The translations under genes were made by a program, and so were the position numbers. From positions 1 to 9,202 of the forward strand of contig JBHEKP010000084.1 in NCBI GenBank assembly GCA_041859375.1: a stretch of DNA of 9,202 bases, written 5' to 3'. This document shows, piece after piece, positions 1 through 6,915 of the stretch. How positions within the stretch are numbered: position 1 is the first letter of the stretch; the number at the start of each line of letters is the position of its first letter. Under the pieces are notes generated by a model. That model made no database searches, was not told the origin of the DNA, and worked only from the letters and a program-made list of their open reading frames with translations. This stretch comes from JBHEKP01 sp041859375. GTDB taxonomy: Bacteria > Hydrogenedentota > Hydrogenedentia > Hydrogenedentales > CAITNO01.

Positions 1-218
1 CGGTAATCCGCCGTGCAAAAAATCAGCCCAAAAACACAGAATTGCACAGGCTAGAGGGGGGAGGGGTCCCGTTGCTCTAACGGGATTGCATCTTAGCACA
101 GCCGGAGCGTGTAGCGTAATGGAAAAAATTCCGGGGGGCCAAATTTTGCCGGAACAGGCCGCAGTCCCTCCCAATCCCCGGCCTCCCCATCCGGAAAAAG
201 GCGGCGTCCGGGCAAAGT

Positions 219-247
219 TTGTAATCCGGCCCATTTTTTGGTATATT
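219..247 (+). promoter_or_regulatory. Candidate sigma-70-type promoter for tRNA-Pro
   Basis: A TTGTAA box (219-224) and a TATATT box (242-247) are separated by exactly 17 bases. They lie about 45 bases before the tRNA, which would place the transcription start near 254. Spacing and position fit a housekeeping promoter. The match is read by eye and the organism's consensus is unknown. Confidence 0.4.
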
Positions 248-291
248 TACTGTGTCCCTTGACCCTTGTACGTTTGGCCAGTTCCAATCGT

Positions 292-372
<81 letters not shown>

Positions 373-749
373 TACTTTCCGGCAAGTGTTTGTGGATACA
401 GGTGCAAGGGTTCCTACTGTCATTCCAGAGAATTTGGGCAAGCAACATATGGATATGGGCAATACGCATCAGACATTCTAGCCTGTTTTTTGTATATTCT
501 CGCATGTTTGTTTTGCATCTATAAATTTTTAAACCATACAAGTTGTCGTTGTGTTTTGTGGTGCCATATTCATTCCGTGCAGACTATGAGAACCAGTTAC
601 CCCTAGAAGAAGTGTTCTGGCCAATTTGTTACGTGGAACGGGGTCTCAATTGGTGGCTGAAAGAGGAAAGCCTACGCGCGAAAACCGCACAGGCGGCTAG
701 GAGGGTAGTTACAATGACCTTGGAAACTGCAATTATCCGACTACAGGCG

Positions 750-803
750 GGGTGTCCTTTGGGTGTCCCACTTGTTGACTCAAAAAGAGTTGCACGGACA
801 CCC
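750..803. repeat. Three GGGTGTCC copies, two direct and one inverted
   Basis: GGGTGTCC occurs at 750-757 and 761-768, which is 11 bases apart or about one helical turn. Its exact reverse complement GGACACCC lies at 796-803. The second and third copies could pair as an 8-base stem enclosing a short ACTC/GAGT stem (778-790). The set ends 90 bases before the start of the HEPN-motif gene. This is what a regulator operator or recombinase arm sites can look like. Function is inference; the repeats themselves are plain. Confidence 0.6.
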
Positions 804-877
804 GACTTGACCTAAAGTCCCTACTTTGCGGTGAAAATTGCCTAGCCAATTTTTTCTCGGTAACAACTCTTGCGCAG

Positions 878-884
878 AAGGAGG
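878..884 (+). promoter_or_regulatory. Strong ribosome binding site deciding a TTG start
   Basis: AAGGAGG is a complete Shine-Dalgarno match, 8 bases before the TTG at 893. It fixes the start of the HEPN-motif gene, which would otherwise be placed 14 codons downstream at the first ATG. A rare start codon with a perfect binding site is an unusual pairing and may moderate expression. Confidence 0.8.
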
Positions 885-892
885 CAAGCTCG

Positions 893-2212
893 TTGGACGA
901 AGAGCCGAAAAAACAATGGAATTCCTTCGGAATTATGGGATTCATTAGCGAGGAGAATGTGATGCAGATACCACCGTTCGCAAGAGGTCGGAGATCTCAA
1001 ATGAATAATGTCGCGCTCTTGATGATGTATTTCAAGGATTTCTATCATGCAATGCACGTTATTTTGAAACGAGACGCGAGTGAGTTGTGGTTCTACCAAG
1101 ATACCCTTCTGCCCGTTTTGGCTTCTTTCGAATTTGTCCGTAGCGGAGCAAATAAGGAGCGGAAAATGAGGCAGTATCAAGATGGAATTCGCGTGTGCTT
1201 CAAGTTGTTCCAGTTAATCGTAGAATTTGGCAGGACACAGGGGTTATTTGATTTCATCTCTGAATGCATTCCGAAAATAAATGAGGGACGTGCGGAGTTG
1301 CTCATAAACGACAAAATGAAAGTAGATGATGGCAGATATCCCGAAGCACTACGAAGAAAACGCTTGACGGAATATAAAATTTTGTACGAATCGTGTGTTA
1401 GGTACAGCGTAATTCCGTTCATTTGGTGCATGGACACAATCGATGCGTTCGAATTGGGTTCCAATGCCACTGTTGGGAATTCAGCATCATACTTCCGTAA
1501 CAATGTGTCGTTCCATACCAAAAGGCTACTTGAGCCATCAAAGCCAATTCCATCCGATTTGTGCCTTTCTCCGTTGGCGCGGGGATTGGATGAACACTGG
1601 AGAAATGCGATTGCCCATGAGAATATTGAGCATCGAGACAACGGCGCATTACTTATAGACGCCGATCCGAGAAATCATAATCGGCCTCCTTGGGAATATT
1701 TCGCTACAGATGAGGAAATTGTGTCAAAGATTGAAGAATTACAGGTTACGCACCATTTTCAGGTGACGGCGTGTTCACTTTTCGGATTCGAATTTGAGGC
1801 TAAAATCGACTGGTCCACCCATCAGGCCTGGAGAACTGAAAAAGAACTTGTTAACCTCCTCGCTATTCGTGTGGAACTCCTGAACTTGGCGATGCATGCT
1901 CCCCCTGAAATCGACGAGAAACAGATAACACTAAATCTAAGGAAGCAAGATGGTTTCGACTCCCCATCAAGCATGTTTTGGGGCGGGGCAAGTAGCCGAG
2001 GCTGCATGGATTTTCCACCTTTCAACATCGAACGCCAGATTTTTGAACTTGCAAAATACTGTGCGGCGATAAATGTGCCACAGCAGTATCTCGAAGCGCA
2101 TCTGTTTTCATTCGATGATAAGGGAGAAGGACTATTCCGCGCCGATATCGCAGCAGCCGGGAAACGGCCTTTCACTACAGTGGACATTTCAAGCGTGGTT
2201 ACAAGGGGGTAA
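893..2212 (+). CDS. Unrecognised protein with HEPN R-x4-H motif
   Basis: This encodes 439 residues of a family I do not recognise overall. Residues 235-247 read HWRNAIAHENIEH. R237 and H242 form the R-x4-H signature of HEPN domains, which in many toxin, Abi and CRISPR-linked proteins is the metal-independent RNase centre. The segment before it (about 155-185) and the segment after it are predicted helical by eye, as a HEPN bundle needs. About residues 265-400 are mixed and unassigned. There is no signal peptide or membrane segment, so it should be cytoplasmic. The TTG start is chosen because AAGGAGG (878-884) sits 8 bases before it; the first in-frame ATG is at 935 and lacks that site. GC content is well below the right-hand genes, and the gene is the main cargo of the tRNA-bounded island. 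An RNase defence or toxin role is inference. No MNT antitoxin or partner gene is visible. Confidence 0.85.
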   Translation: MDEEPKKQWNSFGIMGFISEENVMQIPPFARGRRSQMNNVALLMMYFKDFYHAMHVILKRDASELWFYQDTLLPVLASFEFVRSGANKERKMRQYQDGIRVCFKLFQLIVEFGRTQGLFDFISECIPKINEGRAELLINDKMKVDDGRYPEALRRKRLTEYKILYESCVRYSVIPFIWCMDTIDAFELGSNATVGNSASYFRNNVSFHTKRLLEPSKPIPSDLCLSPLARGLDEHWRNAIAHENIEHRDNGALLIDADPRNHNRPPWEYFATDEEIVSKIEELQVTHHFQVTACSLFGFEFEAKIDWSTHQAWRTEKELVNLLAIRVELLNLAMHAPPEIDEKQITLNLRKQDGFDSPSSMFWGGASSRGCMDFPPFNIERQIFELAKYCAAINVPQQYLEAHLFSFDDKGEGLFRADIAAAGKRPFTTVDISSVVTRG

Positions 2213-2225
2213 CTTACGGTCAAAT

Positions 2226-2480
2226 ATGCGCCAGCAAGTGGATACCGATAGGTACGTGCGGTATCTGTTTTCGCTGACCGACGGCAAGTGCCTTCGACTT
2301 GCTTTTTGTATGGGATGGAAGTACGGATTCTGGCGCAAAGACATCGGAAGTACCCAAAATGAGTGGCTATTTTCTTTTGTTCCAACAACCATTTCTGTCT
2401 GGAAAATAACCTGTTCTGATCAGTGCCTGTCTCCTGGGAATACCTTGCCGGTAGCATGGGCGAAGGGTGCCGAGGCGTGA
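2226..2480 (+). CDS. Doubtful 84-residue hypothetical protein
   Basis: An ATG-started frame of 84 residues opens 13 bases after the HEPN-motif gene. Its composition looks protein-like, rich in W, F and C, with no motif I recognise. No proper ribosome binding site precedes the ATG; the nearest G-rich run is the end of the upstream gene, too far away. A terminator-like hairpin lies within it. It may be translated by read-through coupling, be a remnant of an eroded gene, or be chance. Confidence 0.25.
   Translation: MRQQVDTDRYVRYLFSLTDGKCLRLAFCMGWKYGFWRKDIGSTQNEWLFSFVPTTISVWKITCSDQCLSPGNTLPVAWAKGAEA
2284..2307 (+). terminator. Candidate rho-independent terminator
   Basis: GCAAGT (2284-2289) pairs with ACTTGC (2297-2302) around a 7-base loop, followed directly by five T bases (2303-2307). 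It lies about 70 bases after the stop of the HEPN-motif gene and would end its transcript. The stem is short and only half GC, so strength is uncertain. It falls inside the doubtful frame 2226-2480, which argues against that frame being a separate expressed gene. Confidence 0.45.
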
Positions 2481-2757
2481 CGATTTGTTACGACGGCTAA
2501 AAGAGAAGTGCGTCCTTGGGCCGGTATGTCCAGAGCGGTTGGGCGACATGCCGACACCACGTACAAGCGAGACGCTAAAAGGTGGGACCGGCGCACAAGT
2601 GCTGGATGAGGGATTTCGTCTTTATGCGCCAGAGATGCGCGCGGACGTATGGGCCACACAGCGAGCTTGCCAAAGTATCCTCGATGTGTCCCATGGCGTC
2701 CTCGATGTGTTCTTCGGAACCGTTTTATTGCAAGCATTTGCACCGAAATTTCGCTGA
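2467..2757 (+). CDS. Doubtful 96-residue hypothetical protein or remnant
   Basis: A GTG-started frame overlaps the previous doubtful frame by 14 bases and ends 42 bases before the right attachment repeat. The residues form plausible helices but no known domain. The G-rich run before the GTG touches it, leaving no normal spacing, and the frame stays open only a few codons further upstream. Near its end a 12-base repeat (2678-2689, 2699-2710) at a 21-base period yields the in-frame repeat LDV...LDV. It could be the 3' part of a broken gene at the element's right edge. Confidence 0.25.
   Translation: MPRRDDLLRRLKEKCVLGPVCPERLGDMPTPRTSETLKGGTGAQVLDEGFRLYAPEMRADVWATQRACQSILDVSHGVLDVFFGTVLLQAFAPKFR
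2678..2710 (+). repeat. 12-base direct repeat, 21-base period
   Basis: TCCTCGATGTGT occurs at 2678-2689 and again at 2699-2710. The period is seven codons exactly, so both copies read alike in the overlapping doubtful frame. It may be a local slippage duplication. No function is claimed. Confidence 0.6.
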
Positions 2758-2799
2758 TTCTTCGTCTCCGTGTCCACGCTCTGTCTGGGGACTTGAGCC

Positions 2800-2827
2800 G
2801 GTTCAAATCCAGTCGCCCCGACCATTT
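2800..2827 (+). repeat. Right attachment-site copy (tRNA-Pro 3' end)
   Basis: This is an exact second copy of 345-372, containing the T-loop, the 3' T-stem strand, the acceptor strand and CCA. No acceptor 5' strand, D arm or folded anticodon arm stands before it, so it is not a second tRNA gene. It marks the right boundary of the inserted element. Confidence 0.85.
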
Positions 2828-3065
2828 CTTTTCCTCATAATAGCCGTGCAGGGGACTTTTCCGTCCGTATTTTTCGTTTTCCTGCCCGGCGGGCTCACAA
2901 CTCCGGATCGGGTGCAAGTATCGGCGCATTGCGGGTCGTGAGTTTCAGTTCAAGCCAGGGGGGAGCCACCCGCCGCGTTGATTCGACAGCCGAATTCCCC
3001 GGACGGCAGGGGCGTTCCGCCATCCACAACCGGCAGCGCGGCGAACCCTCATTTCCACCACGCTT

Positions 3066-5324
3066 TTATTCGGCGGGTGTTTCAAAACTGAGCCTGGGCC
3101 GGGGGGGGCCGTTGTAGGGTTTTGCGCCCAGGGCGAGACCGCGCCGGGGCACGGTGGTGAGGGCAGCGTCCTGCGTTTCGGGCGGTGTGATGAAGCCGTA
3201 GTACCGGCCCATCCAGTAGGCGTCCAGCCAGCCGCCGGGATCGGCCACGGCGCGCCCGGCGTTGCCGCCGTCGAGTTCCATAAAATCCCCGTCCCAGCGG
3301 TTCGGCCCGGTCTCGCGCGGGCTGAGCGGTTTGACACGCTCGGCGTATGCCCGGTAACCGTCGGGGGTGCGCAGGTCGTCCCGGTGCGAGTTCGTGAAGG
3401 AGTGTCGGCGCAGATCGAGGGGCCATTCCCGGAGGTGGGCGACGGCGCGTTCCGCCTCGCAGTCATTACCGGTGAGCGCGCCGTAGATGAAGTTGAACCA
3501 GGGAACCGCCTCAATGCGCTTGATTTCCCAGCTCCGCTCCAGGCTGCGACGCCAGGTCGCCATGAGCTTCGGGTCCGTCTCGCACTGGATGAGCGGGAAG
3601 TAGGCGTAGAACGCCAGACGGTCGTCAAAATAGGTGATTTCACCGGGATGGTAGGCGAGTTTCTGGCGCAGGATGTCCGGGGCGTAGTTCCACCCGATCA
3701 GTGTTTCCTTCGCCGCAAGGAACTTGGGATCGCCCGTGAGGTGGTGGGCGGTGGTCATGTAGTTGAAGACCTCCAGCCCGTTCAGGCCGCGGGCGTAATA
3801 GCCGTAGGGGGTGTGGAGGTATTCGGGATCCCACCGGGCCCAGCGGGTCGGTTTCCCGTCGAGATCGCGCAGCACAAACCCGTTGTCCGCGATGTGCGAC
3901 ACAAGACGGTGCAGGTGCCGGGTGGCCCACACGCGCTCCTCATCGTTGGCCACAAGTTTGAGGAAGAGGAACGTTTCATACACATGGGCGTCTGTTTCAT
4001 CGCTGGAGGTGTCGCCCTTCCACTCCCACAGACCGTCGGGCGTGGGATGCCATTCCGCGGGCAGGCCGCCCGAACCATGGTCCGCCTTGAGGCATTTTTC
4101 GCCCGCGGCATAGATGGAGCGCGCCGGGAACCCGTCCATCGGCGTGATTTCCCCGCTCCATGCCACCGACTTCATCATGTCCACCGCCTCGGCGCGGACT
4201 TTCGGATCCCCGGTCACGGCGTACTGAAAGCATTTGGCGGCGAGGTAGTGGCTGCTGAAGCCCACATCATTGTCGCTCACCTCGCGCAGCCACTCGCCGT
4301 CAATGAGAAAGAGCCCGTGGATGAATCCCAGGCGCTTCTGTCCCCATTCCTCCAGCCAGCGTTCATAGTAGTCGGCCTTCTTGGCCAGGGTGTAGGGCTC
4401 GTAGGTGATGATCCCCAGCCCCCCGTCCGTTGCCAGGTAGACCGTCCTGCCGTCCGCGGCAATGCCGTTGATCTTGTCGTGGGGAATCCACCTCGGATGG
4501 CCGAAAAACTGGTATTGATTGTTGACGTTTCGGACCGCGCCGCGTGTCGTGCCAATCCAGAGGTCGTTTTCAAAGCCCCGCGCCAGGCATGTTGTGTCCT
4601 CGTCGCAAAGCCCCTCTTCACCGCGTATTTGGTACCAGGTGGCGCCGCGCAGAACGCTTAACCCCTCGTCCCCCGCGACATAAAGGCGGCTTCCAAGCGC
4701 CAGCAGGTCGCGCACGGCGCAGCCGTGGGGGAGGTGGCCCCAGTCCGCGATTCCCTCATAGTTGACGACGCCGTCCTCAAGGACGCCCACCCGTTTTCCG
4801 TTGTGCGCATAGAGCGCGCCGGCGTAGGAGGCCACCCCAAGCACCCCCGGAGCGCCCTTCTCCGAGATGCATGCCGCAGTGTCCCCGTCAATCTCAAAGA
4901 GGGAAGTCCCCGATACCGCAACCATTCGGTCGTTGTGGGGGCACAGACCGGCCACCGGCCTGTCCAACACGCGGGTCCAAACCGTGCCGTCGCCCTTCCA
5001 CAGGCCGCCCGGCCCCGCCGCCCACACATGCCCGTCCCATGCCATGAGCCGCTCCACGGCACCAAACTGCCCCTCAACAGGCCTGAGCGCGCCGCCGTCG
5101 AGGATGCTGACGCCGCCCCCGCCGCCGGTGTATACCCTGCCGTTCAGCACAGCCACGGTGTTCACCGGGTCTTCGGTGACGATATTTTCCGGGGACTCCT
5201 GGAGGTACACCTCATCACGGACCGGTGTCCACAGCCGGTCTTCGGGCGGCGGGCTTTGCCACAGGGGGCCCTGCTGCGCCGCGCAGAGCATCACGAGTCC
5301 GGCAAGCAACAATCCGCTTTGCAT
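3066..5324 (-). CDS. Exported beta-propeller / alpha-toroid protein
   Basis: This encodes 752 residues. The N-terminus has an uncharged hydrophobic leader (about 1-17) ending in CAAQQG, typical of Sec export. The cysteine lacks the small residue before it that a lipobox needs. Residues 55-306 carry at least six blade-like repeats: VYTGGGGGVSIL at 64, VWAAGPGGLWKG at 100, LYAHNGKRVGVL at 171, LYVAGDEGLSVL at 214, LWIGTTRGAVRN at 255 and VYLATDGGLGII at 295. This style is that of the two-component-regulator (Reg_prop) propellers. Residues 315-710 are aromatic-rich helices with repeated TGDPK turns (371, 530), resembling alpha/alpha-toroid glycosidases and polysaccharide lyases. No catalytic residue can be assigned. 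GAGGTG lies 4 bases before the ATG and supports the start. It probably acts outside the cytoplasm on the same glycan as its upstream neighbours. The fold assignments are inference. Confidence 0.9.
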   Translation of the reverse strand: MQSGLLLAGLVMLCAAQQGPLWQSPPPEDRLWTPVRDEVYLQESPENIVTEDPVNTVAVLNGRVYTGGGGGVSILDGGALRPVEGQFGAVERLMAWDGHVWAAGPGGLWKGDGTVWTRVLDRPVAGLCPHNDRMVAVSGTSLFEIDGDTAACISEKGAPGVLGVASYAGALYAHNGKRVGVLEDGVVNYEGIADWGHLPHGCAVRDLLALGSRLYVAGDEGLSVLRGATWYQIRGEEGLCDEDTTCLARGFENDLWIGTTRGAVRNVNNQYQFFGHPRWIPHDKINGIAADGRTVYLATDGGLGIITYEPYTLAKKADYYERWLEEWGQKRLGFIHGLFLIDGEWLREVSDNDVGFSSHYLAAKCFQYAVTGDPKVRAEAVDMMKSVAWSGEITPMDGFPARSIYAAGEKCLKADHGSGGLPAEWHPTPDGLWEWKGDTSSDETDAHVYETFLFLKLVANDEERVWATRHLHRLVSHIADNGFVLRDLDGKPTRWARWDPEYLHTPYGYYARGLNGLEVFNYMTTAHHLTGDPKFLAAKETLIGWNYAPDILRQKLAYHPGEITYFDDRLAFYAYFPLIQCETDPKLMATWRRSLERSWEIKRIEAVPWFNFIYGALTGNDCEAERAVAHLREWPLDLRRHSFTNSHRDDLRTPDGYRAYAERVKPLSPRETGPNRWDGDFMELDGGNAGRAVADPGGWLDAYWMGRYYGFITPPETQDAALTTVPRRGLALGAKPYNGPPRPRLSFETPAE

Positions 5325-5522
5325 GGGTCACCTCGCATTTCCCGGCCCATTCCGGGCCCGTGTCCCGCACACCATTTCGCCATACCACCGGAGGGGGCAT
5401 GGTGTCCGGCAAAGGTGTCCGTCTTGAAACATGCCAATCCGGACCCAATTCCGGACAAACAACGCCATACCGCGGCTCCAGCTCAAACACATGGCCCCAC
5501 CGCCCTCATTTTGGCGCGGAAG
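5325..5522. other. Intergenic gap with hairpin and small repeats
   Basis: This separates the oxidoreductase and propeller genes. It holds a GGCCC/GGGCC hairpin (5344-5358) without a T run, a GGTGTCCG direct repeat (5401-5408, 5414-5421), and a CCGGAC repeat (5439-5444, 5451-5456). A gap this long could hold a separate promoter for the 752-residue gene, but I see no clear -35/-10 pair. Confidence 0.45.
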
Positions 5523-6908
5523 TCAGCCTGAAGACGCCTTGAAAACAAGCGCCTGCAAGTCGCCGATATTTACCCCGCGGGGCTCGGTGTTCCGCCGGGC
5601 CGCCAGCGCCGCCGCCGCGCCGGCGGCTATCCCGGTCGCCATGGCAATCACCTGCACCCGGTAGGAGGCCATCGCCTCATGGCTGCCGCTGATGCACCGG
5701 CCCGCCACCAGCAGTCCGTTGACGTGCTCGGGGACAAGACAACCATAGGGGATGTCGTAGGGAATCACCTTCGGATCGTTGCCCGGAAGCAGCCCCATGG
5801 CCTGGCCGATGCCGGAGGGATTGTGGATGTCCACCGGAAATGAGGCGTCCCGCACGACCGCCGTCTCCGACTTTCTTCCCTCAAGCAAGTCACCAAGGGA
5901 CAGGCTCGCAACACCCCGGATTCGCCGGGTCTCGCGCACCCCGACAACGGCGGGCATGCCCGAAACATGGGCGTTTTGAAAGCCCGGGGCATGTTTGCGG
6001 AGGAATTCGACAACCGGCATGACCTGCCGCCGCCCCTCCAACTCGGCACGGGTCAGATCGCGTAAAGCGGTGCCGTCCAGCCCGTTCACCTGGGTGGCAT
6101 TGATCACCCGCTCATCCTCTCGGATGGAGGGGTACGTCCGCACAAAACCGACTGTTGGCGGCAGTTCACCCCTTGCGTGCGCGTCCCGGGTCACCTCATT
6201 CCAGGTGCGTCCGTCGGGAAAACGGAATTCACGCCGTCCACCCAGCGCCTCCATGGATTCGGCGTGCCGGACACCGGAGACGCGAAACATGATCGACATG
6301 GGCTGGCACAGACCGTCCGCCTGCCAGGATTCCCCCGCGCCGCGTCCCTGGTCATATCCGGCGCCCGCGCCAAAGGCTATGTCCCCGTCACCGGTGGCGT
6401 CCACGGTCACCTTTGCCCTTGCCTCCGCCATTCCCTGCTTGGTGAGAAACCTCACACCGGCAACGCGCCCGCCCTCGCAAAGGGGGGCGGCTACGGGCGT
6501 GTGCAGGAAAAATTTGGCGCCCACCCCGGAAAGGATGTCGGCATAGGCGAGATCGATGAACTCATAATCCACAACACGGCCGCCGATGCGTCCAAGAATG
6601 CCGTCCACCCATTCACTCCGGACCTCCCCCATAAGCGGCCCCACCAGAGCCTGGACCGCCATGCCCCCCAGACGGCCAAAACGTTCCACCAGCAGCGTGT
6701 CACAGCCCTGGGTGGCGGCCATCATGGCCGCCGCAATGCCCGCCGGCCCGCCGCCGCACACAAGCACATCCACTGAAACAGACTCCCGAACCGCACCGGC
6801 ATCCGCCGTCGCGGCGCGGACATTTTGCATCCCGCCAACACCCGCCGTCGCGCCCAATGCCAGTGTTTTCAGCGCATTCCGCCGGTTTATTTGGTTTTTC
6901 ATGGCCAT
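5523..6908 (-). CDS. Tat-exported FAD-dependent oxidoreductase
   Basis: This is a flavoprotein of the FAD_oxidored type (PF12831), 461 residues from this start. After the twin-arginine leader NRRNALKTLALG (residues 8-19) comes the dinucleotide-binding strand-turn-helix VLVCGGGPAGIAAA (48-61), with E75 ending the second strand to hold the ribose. VDATGDGDIA (169-178) and RETRRIRG (325-332) are typical inner FAD motifs. GLLVAGRCISGSHEA (398-412) and the following helix form the C-terminal FAD-binding end. The substrate is unknown; relatives sit in glycan-degradation loci. Possible starts are at 6947, 6908 and 6902. The first overlaps the upstream gene by 32 bases. The second has AGGA 5 bases before it, and the third would lose only two residues. 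The upstream stop lies 7 bases away, so the two genes are surely cotranscribed. The Tat leader implies that the folded, FAD-loaded protein is exported. Confidence 0.92.
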   Translation of the reverse strand: MAMKNQINRRNALKTLALGATAGVGGMQNVRAATADAGAVRESVSVDVLVCGGGPAGIAAAMMAATQGCDTLLVERFGRLGGMAVQALVGPLMGEVRSEWVDGILGRIGGRVVDYEFIDLAYADILSGVGAKFFLHTPVAAPLCEGGRVAGVRFLTKQGMAEARAKVTVDATGDGDIAFGAGAGYDQGRGAGESWQADGLCQPMSIMFRVSGVRHAESMEALGGRREFRFPDGRTWNEVTRDAHARGELPPTVGFVRTYPSIREDERVINATQVNGLDGTALRDLTRAELEGRRQVMPVVEFLRKHAPGFQNAHVSGMPAVVGVRETRRIRGVASLSLGDLLEGRKSETAVVRDASFPVDIHNPSGIGQAMGLLPGNDPKVIPYDIPYGCLVPEHVNGLLVAGRCISGSHEAMASYRVQVIAMATGIAAGAAAALAARRNTEPRGVNIGDLQALVFKASSG

Positions 6909-6915
6909 CCTGTTC

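Larger units (their letters stand above)
2213..2799. other. Right arm of the mini-island, no convincing gene
   Basis: The stretch between the HEPN-motif gene and the right repeat carries a terminator-like hairpin, two doubtful small frames, and a tandem-like 12-base repeat. GC content rises toward the right end. No integrase motif (the R, HxxR and Y boxes of tyrosine recombinases) is visible on either strand. Confidence 0.5.

Noticed and set aside
67..85. Hairpin TCCCGTT/AACGGGA with a 5-base loop near the left edge.
   Set aside because: It could be a terminator of a gene left of the window, but no T run follows on either strand and no gene end is visible.
543..815. A 90-codon plus-strand frame from a TTG.
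   Set aside because: There is no ribosome binding site, no recognised motif, and it spans the GGGTGTCC repeat cluster. Mentioned under the left arm but not called as a gene.
1822..2457. A 211-codon minus-strand frame over the end of the HEPN-motif gene.
   Set aside because: It is a shadow of a plus-strand gene that has a perfect ribosome binding site, and its residues show no motif.
2785..2824. A possible second tRNA at the right repeat.
   Set aside because: Only the T-arm and the 3' acceptor strand are present. The 5' acceptor strand, D arm and a foldable anticodon arm are missing.
2622..2825. Minus-strand frame starting MVGATGFEPA at the right repeat.
   Set aside because: Same tRNA-antisense artefact, produced here by the duplicated tRNA 3' end. 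It is useful only as a sign that the repeat exists.
2882..2895. GCCC/GGGC hairpin right of the island.
   Set aside because: The stem is only four bases with no T run in the direction of the minus-strand operon. Not supportable as a terminator.
3384..4661. A 425-codon plus-strand frame opposite the propeller gene, and a 574-codon one at 6586-8310.
   Set aside because: Long antisense frames are expected opposite high-GC genes. The minus-strand proteins show clear domains and motifs, and these do not.
5344..5358. GGCCC/GGGCC hairpin between the oxidoreductase and propeller genes, considered as a terminator.
   Set aside because: There is no T run on the minus strand after the stem, and such short GC stems are common in this composition.
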